Assembly (NCBI RefSeq): GCF_002086695.1
Contig: NZ_MVIH01000006.1
Coordinates: 62,001-126,000 of the forward strand
Length of the DNA stretch: 64,000 bases
Origin: Mycolicibacterium rhodesiae
GTDB taxonomy: Bacteria; Actinomycetota; Actinomycetes; Mycobacteriales; Mycobacteriaceae
Direction: 5' to 3'
Shown here: in pieces, positions 10,593-18,554 of the stretch
How the letters are laid out: each line of letters opens with the position of its first letter
Numbering within the stretch: position 1 is the first letter of the stretch
The notes under the pieces: generated by a model
What the model was told of the DNA's origin: nothing
The model's database searches: none
The model's input: the letters and a program-made list of their open reading frames with translations, nothing else
Translations under genes and position numbers: made by a program

Positions 10593-10820
10593 GTGGCGGA
10601 CCGGGACCCCGAGGTCATCAAGGCCGAGATCGACCAGGCGCGTGACCGGCTGGCGGTGACGGTGGACTCGCTGGCCGAGCGCGCCAACCCCCAGCGCATC
10701 GCCGACGACGTCAAGGCCGCGGTGCTGCGCTTCGTCAAGAAGCCCCCGGTGGCCGCGGCGCTGGCCGGCGTCAGCGTGGTGACCGTCGTCCTGGTGGTGC
10801 GCCGCATCCGCAACGGCTAA
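10593..10820 (+). CDS. DUF3618 small membrane-anchored protein
   Basis: This 75-aa protein starts at GTG, and a GGAGGA ribosome binding site lies just upstream. The N-terminal half RDPEVIKAEIDQARDRLAVT is an amphipathic helix typical of DUF3618. The C-terminal half has one hydrophobic segment (about residues 52-69) followed by basic VRRIRNG, consistent with a single-pass membrane protein. It is the positional counterpart of Rv2520c. Its TAA overlaps the convergent next gene by 4 bp. Function is unknown. The family often accompanies membrane-stress genes. Confidence 0.88.
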   Translation: MADRDPEVIKAEIDQARDRLAVTVDSLAERANPQRIADDVKAAVLRFVKKPPVAAALAGVSVVTVVLVVRRIRNG

Positions 10821-11056
10821 TTTCGGCGGATCAGCCGCCAGAGCCGCAACGGCAACAACCCGATCAGCGGTGCGCGTTTGCCCAGGTCGTCACTGTCGCG
10901 CCGGTTGAAGGCCTTGGAGTAGCGGGCCGCGTGCTCCGCCGTCGGATATGTCTTGTAACCCGTTGTGCCGCAACCTCGGTCGCAATGGAAATGCAGTGTG
11001 GGTCCGTCGTTGGTGAACACCATCCGGTGCCCCAACATCCGGCACGCCGCGCTCAT
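10817..11056 (-). CDS. Small conserved Cys/His protein, unknown function
   Basis: This 79-aa protein contains CRMLGHRMVF, HFHCDRGCG and a basic C-terminus LRLWRLIRRN. Cys5, His10, Cys25 and Cys29 could form a metal site, but this is inference. Its ATG overlaps the TGA of the upstream MFS gene (ATGA), so the two are translationally coupled. That suggests an accessory role to the transporter. I recognise it only as a conserved actinobacterial hypothetical. Confidence 0.75.
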   Translation of the reverse strand: MSAACRMLGHRMVFTNDGPTLHFHCDRGCGTTGYKTYPTAEHAARYSKAFNRRDSDDLGKRAPLIGLLPLRLWRLIRRN

Positions 11057-12510
11057 GGCTTGGCCTCGCCGGCTGAGGTGAGCGGCGCCGCGATGTCCTC
11101 GAGCTGGCGGCCTTCGGCCTTCACGCCCCAGGCGAGTTCCACCAGCCCGCCGACGGCCATGACCGCAGCGCCGACCAGGAAGGCCACGGCCACCAAGCCG
11201 CGTTCACCCGAGCCGATCAGCTGCCCGAACAGCAGCGGTCCGGTGATGCCGCCGATCGCGGTGCCGATGGCGTAGAAGAAGGCGATGGCCAGCGCCCGGG
11301 TTTCCATCGGGAAGATCTCGCTGACCGTCAGGTATGCCGCGCTGGTACCGGCTGAGGCGAGGAAGAAGGTGGCGACGAGTACGGCCATGAACCCCCACAA
11401 GCCGCCCGTCTGCGCGAGGAACACCGCGGTGAGGACGAGGGTGATCACCGCCGATCCAAGATAGGACAGCGCGATCATCGGCTTGCGTCCGACGGTGTCG
11501 AACAAGCGGCCGAGGATCAGGGGCCCGGTGAAATTGCCTGCGGCCCAGACGATGAAGAACGCCGGCACGATACCGGATGAGACGCCGTAGAAACTGTTGA
11601 GCAGGGTGCCGAGGTTGAATGTCACCGCGTTGTAGAGGAACGCCTGCCCGACGAACAGTGCCAATCCGAGCATCGCGCGTTTGGGGTAGCGGGTGAACGC
11701 CACATGTGCGATCTCGCGGAAGCCGATGGTGTGGCGTTGGTGGATCGTCAGCTCGCGGTCCGGTTCGTCGAGCTGTGCGCCGGTGCGGTCGATCACGTCG
11801 CGCTCGATTTCGTCGACGATCCGTTCGGCTTCCTCTTCGCGACCGTGGATGAACAGCCAGCGCGGACTCTCCGGGACGTTGCGCCGAACCAGCAACACCA
11901 CCAGGCCGAACGTCGCGCCGATGCCGAAGGCCAGTCGCCAGCCGACATTCAGCGGCACCCAGTCACCGTTCAGCAGGACCAGTGAGCCGGCGGCGCCCAG
12001 TACCGCGCCCAACCAGTAGGACCCATTGATCGCCAGGTCGACCCGGCCGCGGTTGCGGGCCGGAATCAGCTCGTCCACAGCGGAATTCACCGCGGCGTAC
12101 TCGCCGCCGATGCCCGCGCCGGTGAGGAACCGGGTGAGGAAGAAGTACCACGGCGCGAACGAGAACGCCGTCGCGACGGTGGCCGCCAGATACAGGCCCA
12201 GTGTGAGCAGGAAGAGCTTCTTGCGGCCGTAACGGTCGGTCAGCTGGCCGAACACCAGCGCACCCACGCAGGCACCCACGACGTAGATGGCGGCCGCGAT
12301 GCCGATCTGCCCTGCGGTGATGGCCAGTCCGCTGCCGGGCTCGGTGAGCCGCGCGGAGACGTTGCCGACCATGGTGACTTCCAGGCCGTCGAGCACCCAC
12401 GCAGACCCGAGACCGATGACGACGCGCCAGTGAAACCTCGACCACGGCAACCGATCGAGCCGGGCGGGAACGTTGGTGGTGATCGTTTTGGTCTGTCCGC
12501 TTGTGGTCAT
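11053..12510 (-). CDS. MFS transporter, metabolite:H+ symporter / sugar-porter type
   Basis: This 485-aa protein has twelve predicted membrane segments. The conserved loop FGQLTDRYGRKKLF after TM2 carries the MFS motif A, and GRLFDTVGRKPMI repeats it between TM8 and TM9. LDGLEVTMVGNV in TM1 resembles the aromatic-acid/metabolite:H+ symporter branch. A long cytoplasmic central loop lies around residues 220-270. I preferred the ATG at 12510 (MTTSGQ). The upstream ATG at 12570 would add 20 poorly conserved residues. The gene is divergent from the DHA2 transporter and coupled to the small Cys/His gene downstream. The substrate is unknown. Confidence 0.88.
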   Translation of the reverse strand: MTTSGQTKTITTNVPARLDRLPWSRFHWRVVIGLGSAWVLDGLEVTMVGNVSARLTEPGSGLAITAGQIGIAAAIYVVGACVGALVFGQLTDRYGRKKLFLLTLGLYLAATVATAFSFAPWYFFLTRFLTGAGIGGEYAAVNSAVDELIPARNRGRVDLAINGSYWLGAVLGAAGSLVLLNGDWVPLNVGWRLAFGIGATFGLVVLLVRRNVPESPRWLFIHGREEEAERIVDEIERDVIDRTGAQLDEPDRELTIHQRHTIGFREIAHVAFTRYPKRAMLGLALFVGQAFLYNAVTFNLGTLLNSFYGVSSGIVPAFFIVWAAGNFTGPLILGRLFDTVGRKPMIALSYLGSAVITLVLTAVFLAQTGGLWGFMAVLVATFFLASAGTSAAYLTVSEIFPMETRALAIAFFYAIGTAIGGITGPLLFGQLIGSGERGLVAVAFLVGAAVMAVGGLVELAWGVKAEGRQLEDIAAPLTSAGEAKP

Positions 12511-12660
12511 CGCCGGCCCCCAGGGATTCGTGTTTCGAGCAGGACGTTGATCTACCCCGTCGTACGGCACATCAAGCGAACAGGAAACACACAGGAAGTA
12601 ATTTACATAGTTAATGAATGTTTTGGCTATCCCTCGACAGGAGCCGAAGGGAAGCCGACA

Positions 12661-14406
12661 GTGACAACCACAGACTCAATGACCGACGCACCGGTCGCCG
12701 ATACCGAACTCGAGGCAGTCGCCGAGACCACGCGCCGGCGTCGGCGGATGGACTATGAGCACCCCCGCTACAAGTGGGTGGCGCTGTCCAACACCACGCT
12801 CGGTGCACTTCTGGCCTCGATCAACTCGTCGATCGTGCTGATCTCGCTGCCGGCGATCTTCCGCGGAATCGGGCTCAACCCGCTGGCGCCGGGGAACGTG
12901 AGCTACCTGCTGTGGATGCTCATGGGATACCTCGTCGCGACCGCCGTGCTGGTGGTGCCGCTGGGCCGGTTGGGCGACATCTTCGGCCGCGTCCGGATCT
13001 ACACCCTGGGCTTTGTGGTGTTCACGATCGCGGCGATCGCGTTGTCGTTCGACCCCTTTGAACTGACCGGAGGTGCGGTGTGGCTGATCGGTTGGCGGGT
13101 GGTACAGGGTGTCGGCGGTGCAATGCTGATGGCCTGCTCGGCCGCGATCCTCACCGACGCCTTTCCCAGCCGTCAGCGTGGAATGGCACTGGGGGTCAAT
13201 CAGGTGGCCGCGATAGCCGGGCAGTTCCTGGGGCTACTGATCGGCGGTCTGCTGTCGCAATGGGATTGGCGAGCGGTGTTCTGGGTCGGCGTGCCGCTCG
13301 GGCTGGCCGGAACCATCTGGAGTGTGCGTTCTCTGGTCGAGGTCGGTGTGCGTACCCCGGCGAAGTTGGATTGGTCGGGCACTGCGCTGTTCGCGGTGGG
13401 ATTCACCGTGCTGCTGGCCGGGATCACGTACGGTATCCAGCCCTATGGCGGGCACCCGACCGGCTGGACGAATCCCTGGGTGCTCGGCGCCATCGGCGCG
13501 GGTGTGCTGCTTCTGGCCGTGCTCTGCATCGTGGAACTGCGGGTGCGTGCTCCGATGCTCGACGTCCGCCTGTTCAAGGCCAAGCCGTTCGCGCTCGGTA
13601 ACCTTGCCGGTCTGATGGCCGCCGTGGGGCGCGGGGGATTGCAATTCATGCTCATCATCTGGCTGCAGGGGATCTGGTTGCCCTTGCACGGCTACAGCTT
13701 TGAATCCACTCCACTATGGTCGGGGATCTATCTGCTGCCGATGACGCTCGGCTTTTTGGTGGCCGGCCCGCTGTCGGGCACGCTGTCGGACAAGTTCGGA
13801 TCGCGTCCTTTCGCGATCGGCGGCATGCTGTTGATGGCCGCGACTTTCCTTGCGCTGATGGTGATTCCGGTGAACTTCAGCTTCTGGCTGTTCGGCCTGC
13901 TGGTCTTCCTCAATGGTGTGGGCGGCGGCATCTTCACCTCACCGAACACGGCGGCGATCATGTCCAGCGTGCCGGCCTCCGAGCGGGGCGCCGCCTCCGG
14001 GATCCGGGCGACGTTCACCAACGCCGGGATGTCGCTGTCGATCGGCATCTTCTTCTCGCTGATGATCGCCGGTCTGGCGAACACGTTGCCGGGCACCCTG
14101 AGCACTGGGCTCCAGAATCAAGGGGTCTCGATGACCGAGGCGCACCGCATCGCGGAGCTACCGCCCGTAGGCAGCCTGTTCGCGGCGTTCCTCGGATACA
14201 ACCCGATCGGCGAGCTCATGGGCGACACGGTGCACCAGCCCGGGGTCAATGCCTCGGTGTTGACCGGCAAGGAGTTCTTCCCGCATCTGATTTCGGGGCC
14301 GTTCCACGCGGGTTTGACGGTGGTGTTCATCGCCGCGGCGGTGATGATGGTGATCGGAGCGGCCGCGTCGTGGGTGAATCCGGGACGGGTCGCCGATCGC
14401 GATTAG
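12661..14406 (+). CDS. MFS drug-resistance transporter, DHA2 (14-TM, EmrB-like) family
   Basis: This 581-aa protein has a hydrophilic N-terminus (residues 1-35) and about fourteen membrane segments. Motif A is GRLGDIFGRVRIYTLG after TM2, and TM5 has the antiporter-type segment NQVAAIAGQFLG. The family exports drugs or metabolites in exchange for protons. I chose GTG 12661, with a purine-rich AGGAG/GAAGGGA stretch upstream. The open frame back to 12430 runs through the divergent promoter and is not credible. The TAG overlaps a convergent small ORF by 4 bp. The AT-rich segment 12600-12625 probably holds the divergent promoters. Confidence 0.9.
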   Translation: MTTTDSMTDAPVADTELEAVAETTRRRRRMDYEHPRYKWVALSNTTLGALLASINSSIVLISLPAIFRGIGLNPLAPGNVSYLLWMLMGYLVATAVLVVPLGRLGDIFGRVRIYTLGFVVFTIAAIALSFDPFELTGGAVWLIGWRVVQGVGGAMLMACSAAILTDAFPSRQRGMALGVNQVAAIAGQFLGLLIGGLLSQWDWRAVFWVGVPLGLAGTIWSVRSLVEVGVRTPAKLDWSGTALFAVGFTVLLAGITYGIQPYGGHPTGWTNPWVLGAIGAGVLLLAVLCIVELRVRAPMLDVRLFKAKPFALGNLAGLMAAVGRGGLQFMLIIWLQGIWLPLHGYSFESTPLWSGIYLLPMTLGFLVAGPLSGTLSDKFGSRPFAIGGMLLMAATFLALMVIPVNFSFWLFGLLVFLNGVGGGIFTSPNTAAIMSSVPASERGAASGIRATFTNAGMSLSIGIFFSLMIAGLANTLPGTLSTGLQNQGVSMTEAHRIAELPPVGSLFAAFLGYNPIGELMGDTVHQPGVNASVLTGKEFFPHLISGPFHAGLTVVFIAAAVMMVIGAAASWVNPGRVADRD

Positions 14407-14564
14407 CGGCGGCGCAGCCACTCGCCGAACGAGCGGCGAAAGCCCGGGGGATTGGCCGTCAGACCCAGTCGGCCGCAGCTGTGCACATGCAGCGGCAACG
14501 CTGGTGCGGGTGCCTGTGGAGCTACCTCGCCCTTGGGGTGGGGAACGAGGTTTTCCGGCGTCAT
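14403..14564 (-). CDS. Small ORF, predicted 53-aa protein (unannotated candidate)
   Basis: The ATG at 14564 is preceded by GTGAGGAC, a good ribosome binding site. The product starts MTPENLVPHPKGEV and ends with basic FRRSFGEWLRRR. One Cys and two His (LPLHVHSCGRLG) are notable. The stop overlaps the DHA2 transporter stop by exactly 4 bp, the arrangement seen for six other convergent pairs in this window. A TATAGT -10 box lies 72 nt upstream. I do not recognise a family. Confidence 0.55.
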   Translation of the reverse strand: MTPENLVPHPKGEVAPQAPAPALPLHVHSCGRLGLTANPPGFRRSFGEWLRRR

Positions 14565-14635
14565 GCGGCTAAGTCCTCACTACGTCACTGGACGGGTGGT
14601 CCGGGGGCGGCTGTTGGTCAGTACAGCTAACGCCG

Positions 14636-14641
14636 ACTATA
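14636..14641 (-). promoter_or_regulatory. Candidate -10 box (TATAGT) for the 53-aa ORF
   Basis: On the minus strand TATAGT is preceded by TGT (weak extended -10) and lies 72 nt upstream of the ATG at 14564. No clear -35 is seen, as is common for mycobacterial SigA promoters. Confidence 0.4.
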
Positions 14642-14782
14642 ACACCGCCTCTTGCATAAGAGCAGCACAAAGCACTACTTTGCTTCATCGATAACCTGTC
14701 CGGTTACCTTCACGTGGACATTCTTGCTGGTCAGTCGACTGTCCCGGCATTTTGCCCAGCAGATTCACAGCGATGCATCTCA

Positions 14783-14801
14783 CACCGGTCGCCGACCGGT
14801 G
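14783..14801 (-). terminator. Short hairpin downstream of the P450 gene
   Basis: Perfect 8-bp arms CACCGGTC / GACCGGTG enclose a GCC loop, 34 nt beyond the P450 stop codon. There is no U tract. Between this hairpin and the small ORF (14565-14782) I see no further gene. Confidence 0.45.
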
Positions 14802-14834
14802 GACGACGCAACCTTGGCAACCTCGGAGTCTCGA

Positions 14835-16034
14835 TCAGGGCAGGACGATGGGTAGCCGTTCCCAGCCCCGCACGGTCGATGTCGGTGCCAGTGTGGCGTT
14901 CGCGTAGTCGATGTCCCATTCGGGGAAGCGGTTGAGCAACTCGTCGAGCGCAACCCGCCCTTCGAGCCGGGCCAGGTTGGCGCCGAGGCAGTAGTGGACG
15001 CCCTTGCCGAACGTCAGATGGCTGATGGTGTCGCGGTGGATGTTGAAGCTGTCGGGGTCGTCGTAGCGGCGCGGATCTCGATTGGCGGCCCCGAACAGCA
15101 GCAGCATCGCGCTGCCGGCCGGCACTGTCGTGCCGTAGCACTCGAAGTCTCTGAGCACATAGCGCCCGACGTGCGGGCCGGTGGGTTCGAAGCGCAGGGT
15201 CTCGTCGATCGTGCGGTTCAGCAGCGAGCGGTCGTTGCGGACGTCGCGGCGTTGGGACGGGTGCTCGGCCAGGACTTTGGCCAGCCAGCCGATCAGCCGG
15301 CCGGTGGTCTCGTTGCCCGCGCCGGCCACCACCTGGGTGTAGTGCAGCACCTCTGTTCGGGTGAGCTTGCGGGTGACCCCGTCGTCATCGGTGAACTCGA
15401 CGTTGAGAAGTGCGGTCATCAGATCGTCGGAGGGATTCTTGGACCGCCACTCGACGTAGTCGGCGTAGATGCGGCCATCGGCGATGCGGTCGGGGTCGGC
15501 GACTTTCATCGGGGTGCCTGGTTTGGTCCGCAGGTTGGCATCGTTGGCGTCGCGCACCGAAACTTGTTCGGACTCAGGGATTCCCAGCAGCATGCCGATC
15601 ACCCGCATCGGCATCATCGAGGCCAGTTCGGCGATGATGTCGAAGCCGCCCGAGCCGACCAGCGGATCGAGGCAGCCGACGCAGTACCGGCGGATCTGGT
15701 CTTCGATTTCGGCCATCCGCCGGGGCGTGAACACTCGGGACATCAGGCCGCGCAGTTGGGTGTGAGCGGGCGGATCCTGGAACATCATCACGCCACCGGG
15801 CATGTCGAAGTCGGACTTGATCAGCTCCAGGATGTCGCTGCGACTGTTGGAGAACGTCTCCCAGTCCGACAGCGCGGCGTCGACGTCGGCGTGCCGCGAC
15901 AACGTCCAGAAGTCGTAGCGCTCGTTGTGGTAGATCGGCGCCTCGTCGCGCAGACGGGCGTACACGGGATAGGGGTCGGCGACGATGTCGACGTCGTACG
16001 GGTCGTAATAGACGGTGTCGTTCGCAATCGCCAT
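14835..16034 (-). CDS. Cytochrome P450 monooxygenase
   Basis: This 399-aa soluble bacterial class I P450 has the I-helix oxygen-binding motif GAGNETTGR, the K-helix ExxR motif ETLR, and the haem-ligand loop FGKGVHYCLG with the axial Cys. The N-terminus MAIANDTVYYDPYD is typical of several mycobacterial CYP families. I cannot assign the family. I chose the ATG at 16034. An upstream ATG at 16079 would put the start codon inside a perfect palindrome. No ferredoxin gene is adjacent. A TetR-type palindrome 30 nt upstream suggests ligand-inducible repression. Confidence 0.93.
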   Translation of the reverse strand: MAIANDTVYYDPYDVDIVADPYPVYARLRDEAPIYHNERYDFWTLSRHADVDAALSDWETFSNSRSDILELIKSDFDMPGGVMMFQDPPAHTQLRGLMSRVFTPRRMAEIEDQIRRYCVGCLDPLVGSGGFDIIAELASMMPMRVIGMLLGIPESEQVSVRDANDANLRTKPGTPMKVADPDRIADGRIYADYVEWRSKNPSDDLMTALLNVEFTDDDGVTRKLTRTEVLHYTQVVAGAGNETTGRLIGWLAKVLAEHPSQRRDVRNDRSLLNRTIDETLRFEPTGPHVGRYVLRDFECYGTTVPAGSAMLLLFGAANRDPRRYDDPDSFNIHRDTISHLTFGKGVHYCLGANLARLEGRVALDELLNRFPEWDIDYANATLAPTSTVRGWERLPIVLP

Positions 16035-16064
16035 AGCAATCCCCGGTCCTGGCCCGTCGCTTGC

Positions 16065-16078
16065 TGAGCGATCGCTCA
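16065..16078. promoter_or_regulatory. Perfect 14-bp palindrome, candidate TetR-family operator for the P450
   Basis: TGAGCGATCGCTCA is a perfect palindrome 30 nt upstream of the P450 start. GAGCG-N-CGCTC cores of this kind are common TetR-family operators in actinobacteria. No TetR gene is adjacent, so the regulator would act in trans. Confidence 0.5.
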
Positions 16079-16122
16079 AACTATCGGGTCACGCCCTGTT
16101 TAGCAGCCCCGGCGAGTGCCGG

Positions 16123-17508
16123 TCAAGGACGATGTTGACCGAAAACGACGCCAGGGTTGAGGATGCCGGCCGGGTCGAAACTGTGCTTGATCCGCTGCAT
16201 CAAAGCCACCTTGGCCGGATCCTCGAGCTCGCGGAAATAGTCGGCCTTGGCCCGCCCGACACCGTGCTCGCCGGAGATCGCGCCGCCCAGCGACATGCCG
16301 AGCGCGAAGATCTCGGTGAGCAGCTTCTTGCGGGTCTTCGGCTCTTTGCAGAACAGGACGCCGTGGACGTTTCCGTCGCCGGCGTGCCCGCACCCGCTCA
16401 TGCCGACTCCTTCGGCCATCGCGATGTCGCGGGCCCTGCGCAGGAACTCCGGCATCGATGCCCGTGGAACGACGACGTCGATGATGTCGTCCGCTCCGAT
16501 CGCTTTCGCGGTCCAGAACACGTTCTCCCGTGCCACGATCAGTCGGCGCGCTGAATTGCCTTGCAGTACATAGGCGTCCACGGCGCCCCAGTCGCTGAGC
16601 AGCGCGCCCAACGCGGTGGCGTCCTCGTCGAGGCGGTCGGTGTGGTTGTTCTCCAGGGCGACCACGAGGTAGGCCGCGCAGGTGTCGCGGATCTGTTCGG
16701 GAATGCCCAGCTCCAGCTTCTCGGCGTTGACGATCGCGGCCATCACGACGTTGTCGATGTACTCGACGATGGTCGGGTTCAGTCCGCTCGAGATCAGCTT
16801 CGGGACGGCGGCCATGACCTGGTCGAAATCATCGAAGGGTGCCAGCACCGTGACGCTGTGTGCCAGCCGGGGGACCAGTTTGACGGTGACCTCCGTCGCC
16901 AGCGCCAGGGTGCCCTCGGATCCGATGATCAGCTGCGTGAGGTCGTACCCGGTGGAGATCTTCGACATCTTGCCGCCGGTACGGATGATCTCGCCGGTGG
17001 GTAGGACGGCCTGCAGGCCGAGCACGTTGTGGCGGGTGACTCCGTATTTCACGGCCCGCATGCCGCCGGCGTTGGTTCCGACGTTTCCGCCGACGCTGGA
17101 GGACAGCTCGCCGGGATACACCGTGTAACTCAGTCCGACCCGGGCGGTCTCGGCATCGAGTTCGGTCAGGGTGACGCCGGGCTGCACCACGGCGACGTGA
17201 TTGTCGGTGTCGATCTCCACGATGGCGTTCATCCGCTCGAACGAGATCAGCAGCCCGTCGGCGACCGGTTGGGCGGCGCCGGACAACCCACAACCCGACC
17301 CTCGGGCGGTCACCGGAACATGGTGTTCTGTCGCGGTTTTCAGCAGCGCCGCGACTTCTTCGGCGGTGGCGGGCTTGGCGAGATAGGCCGGGCGCTGGGG
17401 CGGGATGGTCAGAGCTTCGTCGTGGCCGTAGTCGTCGGCGATGGCGTCATCGACGGCAAAATGCCTCCCGCCGACGATCGCGGAAAAGCGCGCCGCCACA
17501 TCGGTCAT
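16123..17508 (-). CDS. FAD-binding 2-hydroxyacid oxidase (GlcD / D-lactate dehydrogenase-like)
   Basis: This 461-aa protein of the VAO/PCMH family oxidises 2-hydroxyacids such as glycolate or D-lactate. The FAD-binding domain shows VTARGSGCGLSGAAQP and ELSSSVGGNVGTNAGG. The C-terminal cap has GHAGDGNVHG and the terminal EHGVGRAK. The start ATG at 17508 has a textbook AGGAGG site 6 nt upstream. The frame's earlier GTG-type start at 17532 lacks one. It ends 89 nt before the P450 start in the same direction, with the palindrome in the gap. The exact substrate cannot be told from sequence. Confidence 0.9.
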   Translation of the reverse strand: MTDVAARFSAIVGGRHFAVDDAIADDYGHDEALTIPPQRPAYLAKPATAEEVAALLKTATEHHVPVTARGSGCGLSGAAQPVADGLLISFERMNAIVEIDTDNHVAVVQPGVTLTELDAETARVGLSYTVYPGELSSSVGGNVGTNAGGMRAVKYGVTRHNVLGLQAVLPTGEIIRTGGKMSKISTGYDLTQLIIGSEGTLALATEVTVKLVPRLAHSVTVLAPFDDFDQVMAAVPKLISSGLNPTIVEYIDNVVMAAIVNAEKLELGIPEQIRDTCAAYLVVALENNHTDRLDEDATALGALLSDWGAVDAYVLQGNSARRLIVARENVFWTAKAIGADDIIDVVVPRASMPEFLRRARDIAMAEGVGMSGCGHAGDGNVHGVLFCKEPKTRKKLLTEIFALGMSLGGAISGEHGVGRAKADYFRELEDPAKVALMQRIKHSFDPAGILNPGVVFGQHRP

Positions 17509-17629
17509 CGCCAACCTCCTTCGCCCGGTCACGGCAGCGTATCCGGCCGCGCACAGCCGGAGACCTGTTGCGCGAGTTCGGGGTCAAAAGTCCCTTACCG
17601 CCACTGTGCGGCGACCCGAAGATGAGGCG

Positions 17630-17896
17630 ATGACTGATAAGGCAGTGCGAGTCGACTCCTGGGATCCCGAGGAGCACACCGAACTTCCGGGCTTCGCCCA
17701 CGGGGTTACCCGATACGGAGGCCACTGGTTCGATATCGGCGTGTCGATCGTGCCGGGGGACACCGACGCGGTGGAGGCATTGGACAAGGTGTTCGCGAAG
17801 CTGAAGGAGATGGTCATTGCCGAGGCGCCTCGCATCCAATACTTCAGCGTCGACATCCGCGTCGCGTCTGCGACTCCCGTCGCTCACCCCAAATGA
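17630..17896 (+). CDS. Conserved hypothetical protein, 88 aa
   Basis: The ATG at 17630 begins MTDKAVRVDSWDPEEH. The protein is acidic, lacks membrane segments and has no motif I recognise. The frame is open further upstream, but the preceding residues are low-complexity Arg-rich translation of the intergenic region. It is followed after 14 nt by the zinc-ribbon-like miniprotein and is probably cotranscribed with it. Confidence 0.7.
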   Translation: MTDKAVRVDSWDPEEHTELPGFAHGVTRYGGHWFDIGVSIVPGDTDAVEALDKVFAKLKEMVIAEAPRIQYFSVDIRVASATPVAHPK

Positions 17897-17910
17897 ACCA
17901 GGAGAAGGTG

Positions 17911-18039
17911 ATGGCCGAACTTGTATGTCCAGTGTGTCGACGCAGGGTCAGCGCGCCGGATCAGCACGGGCAGAAGATGCCTGAACACCGCGACAACAAA
18001 GGGCAGCCGTGCCGCGGCGTAGGTCGCAAGCCTGCCTGA
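17911..18039 (+). CDS. Zinc-ribbon-like miniprotein, 42 aa
   Basis: An AGGAGAAGGTG ribosome binding site directly precedes the ATG. The product is MAELVCPVCRRRVSAPDQHG through KGQPCRGVGRKPA. The CPVC knuckle plus later His19, His26 and Cys34 could bind zinc. The Arg/Lys-rich composition suggests nucleic-acid or ribosome contact, which is inference. Confidence 0.65.
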   Translation: MAELVCPVCRRRVSAPDQHGQKMPEHRDNKGQPCRGVGRKPA

Positions 18040-18054
18040 CGCGTGCGCCGTGGG

Positions 18055-18189
18055 CTAGGACGTCACCAACTCGCGGCGCCGCTCGCCGATCAGGTGGACC
18101 AGCCGGTCGGCCACGTCCGCATTCCGCGCGACCATGGCGCCGAGGATTACCACTACGGCGCCGATGATGGCCGTCAGGATGGGGATCAT
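18055..18189 (-). CDS. Small single-pass membrane protein, 44 aa (unannotated candidate)
   Basis: The ATG at 18189 is preceded by AAGGGG at suitable spacing. MIPILTAIIGAVVVILGAMV is one transmembrane helix, followed by a charged tail RLVHLIGERRREL. It ends 15 nt from the convergent zinc-ribbon gene. No family is recognised. The hydrophobic block and good ribosome binding site argue for a real gene. Confidence 0.5.
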   Translation of the reverse strand: MIPILTAIIGAVVVILGAMVARNADVADRLVHLIGERRRELVTS

Positions 18190-18283
18190 CTGGCCCCTTG
18201 TGGTCGCGTGCAGCAGTTCTTGATACGACGGGACGCCAAGCTGGCTGGGCGGCCAGGGATACCGGCCAAAGTCTCGTGAAACG

Positions 18284-18317
18284 ACGAAAGCCCCGCCGAG
18301 GCAGGGCTTTCGTTTTG
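18284..18317 (-). terminator. Intrinsic terminator of tRNA-Lys
   Basis: Perfect 10-bp arms ACGAAAGCCC (18284-18293) and GGGCTTTCGT (18304-18313) enclose a 10-nt loop immediately downstream of the tRNA. A TTTT tract follows on the plus strand, so the hairpin may act in both directions. Confidence 0.75.
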
Positions 18318-18390
<73 letters not shown>

Positions 18391-18498
18391 GAACCGCGTC
18401 AGCGACAATAACAAACACCACTGCCGAACATGAAATCCCGCTGGTGGGCTCGGTCGGGCTGCTGATCTGCACAGTCGCCGCCGGCCTGGAAGTTCCCT

Positions 18499-18504
18499 TA
18501 GACT
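18499..18504 (+). promoter_or_regulatory. Candidate -10 box (TAGACT) for ldtB
   Basis: TAGACT lies 51 nt upstream of the ATG at 18555 and fits the mycobacterial TANNNT -10. No good -35 is visible. Confidence 0.35.
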
Positions 18505-18554
18505 ATTGCCAATCATTCCCAGCGTTCGCACAGCAAGCAGGAGTTGAGGGCGGT

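Noticed and set aside
12430..12660. Upstream extension of the DHA2 transporter
   Set aside because: It would run through the divergent gene start and promoter; the GTG at 12661 has a purine-rich site.
14452..14694. Plus-strand ORF overlapping the 53-aa minus ORF
   Set aside because: No ribosome binding site; the opposite-strand ORF has better start and stop signals.
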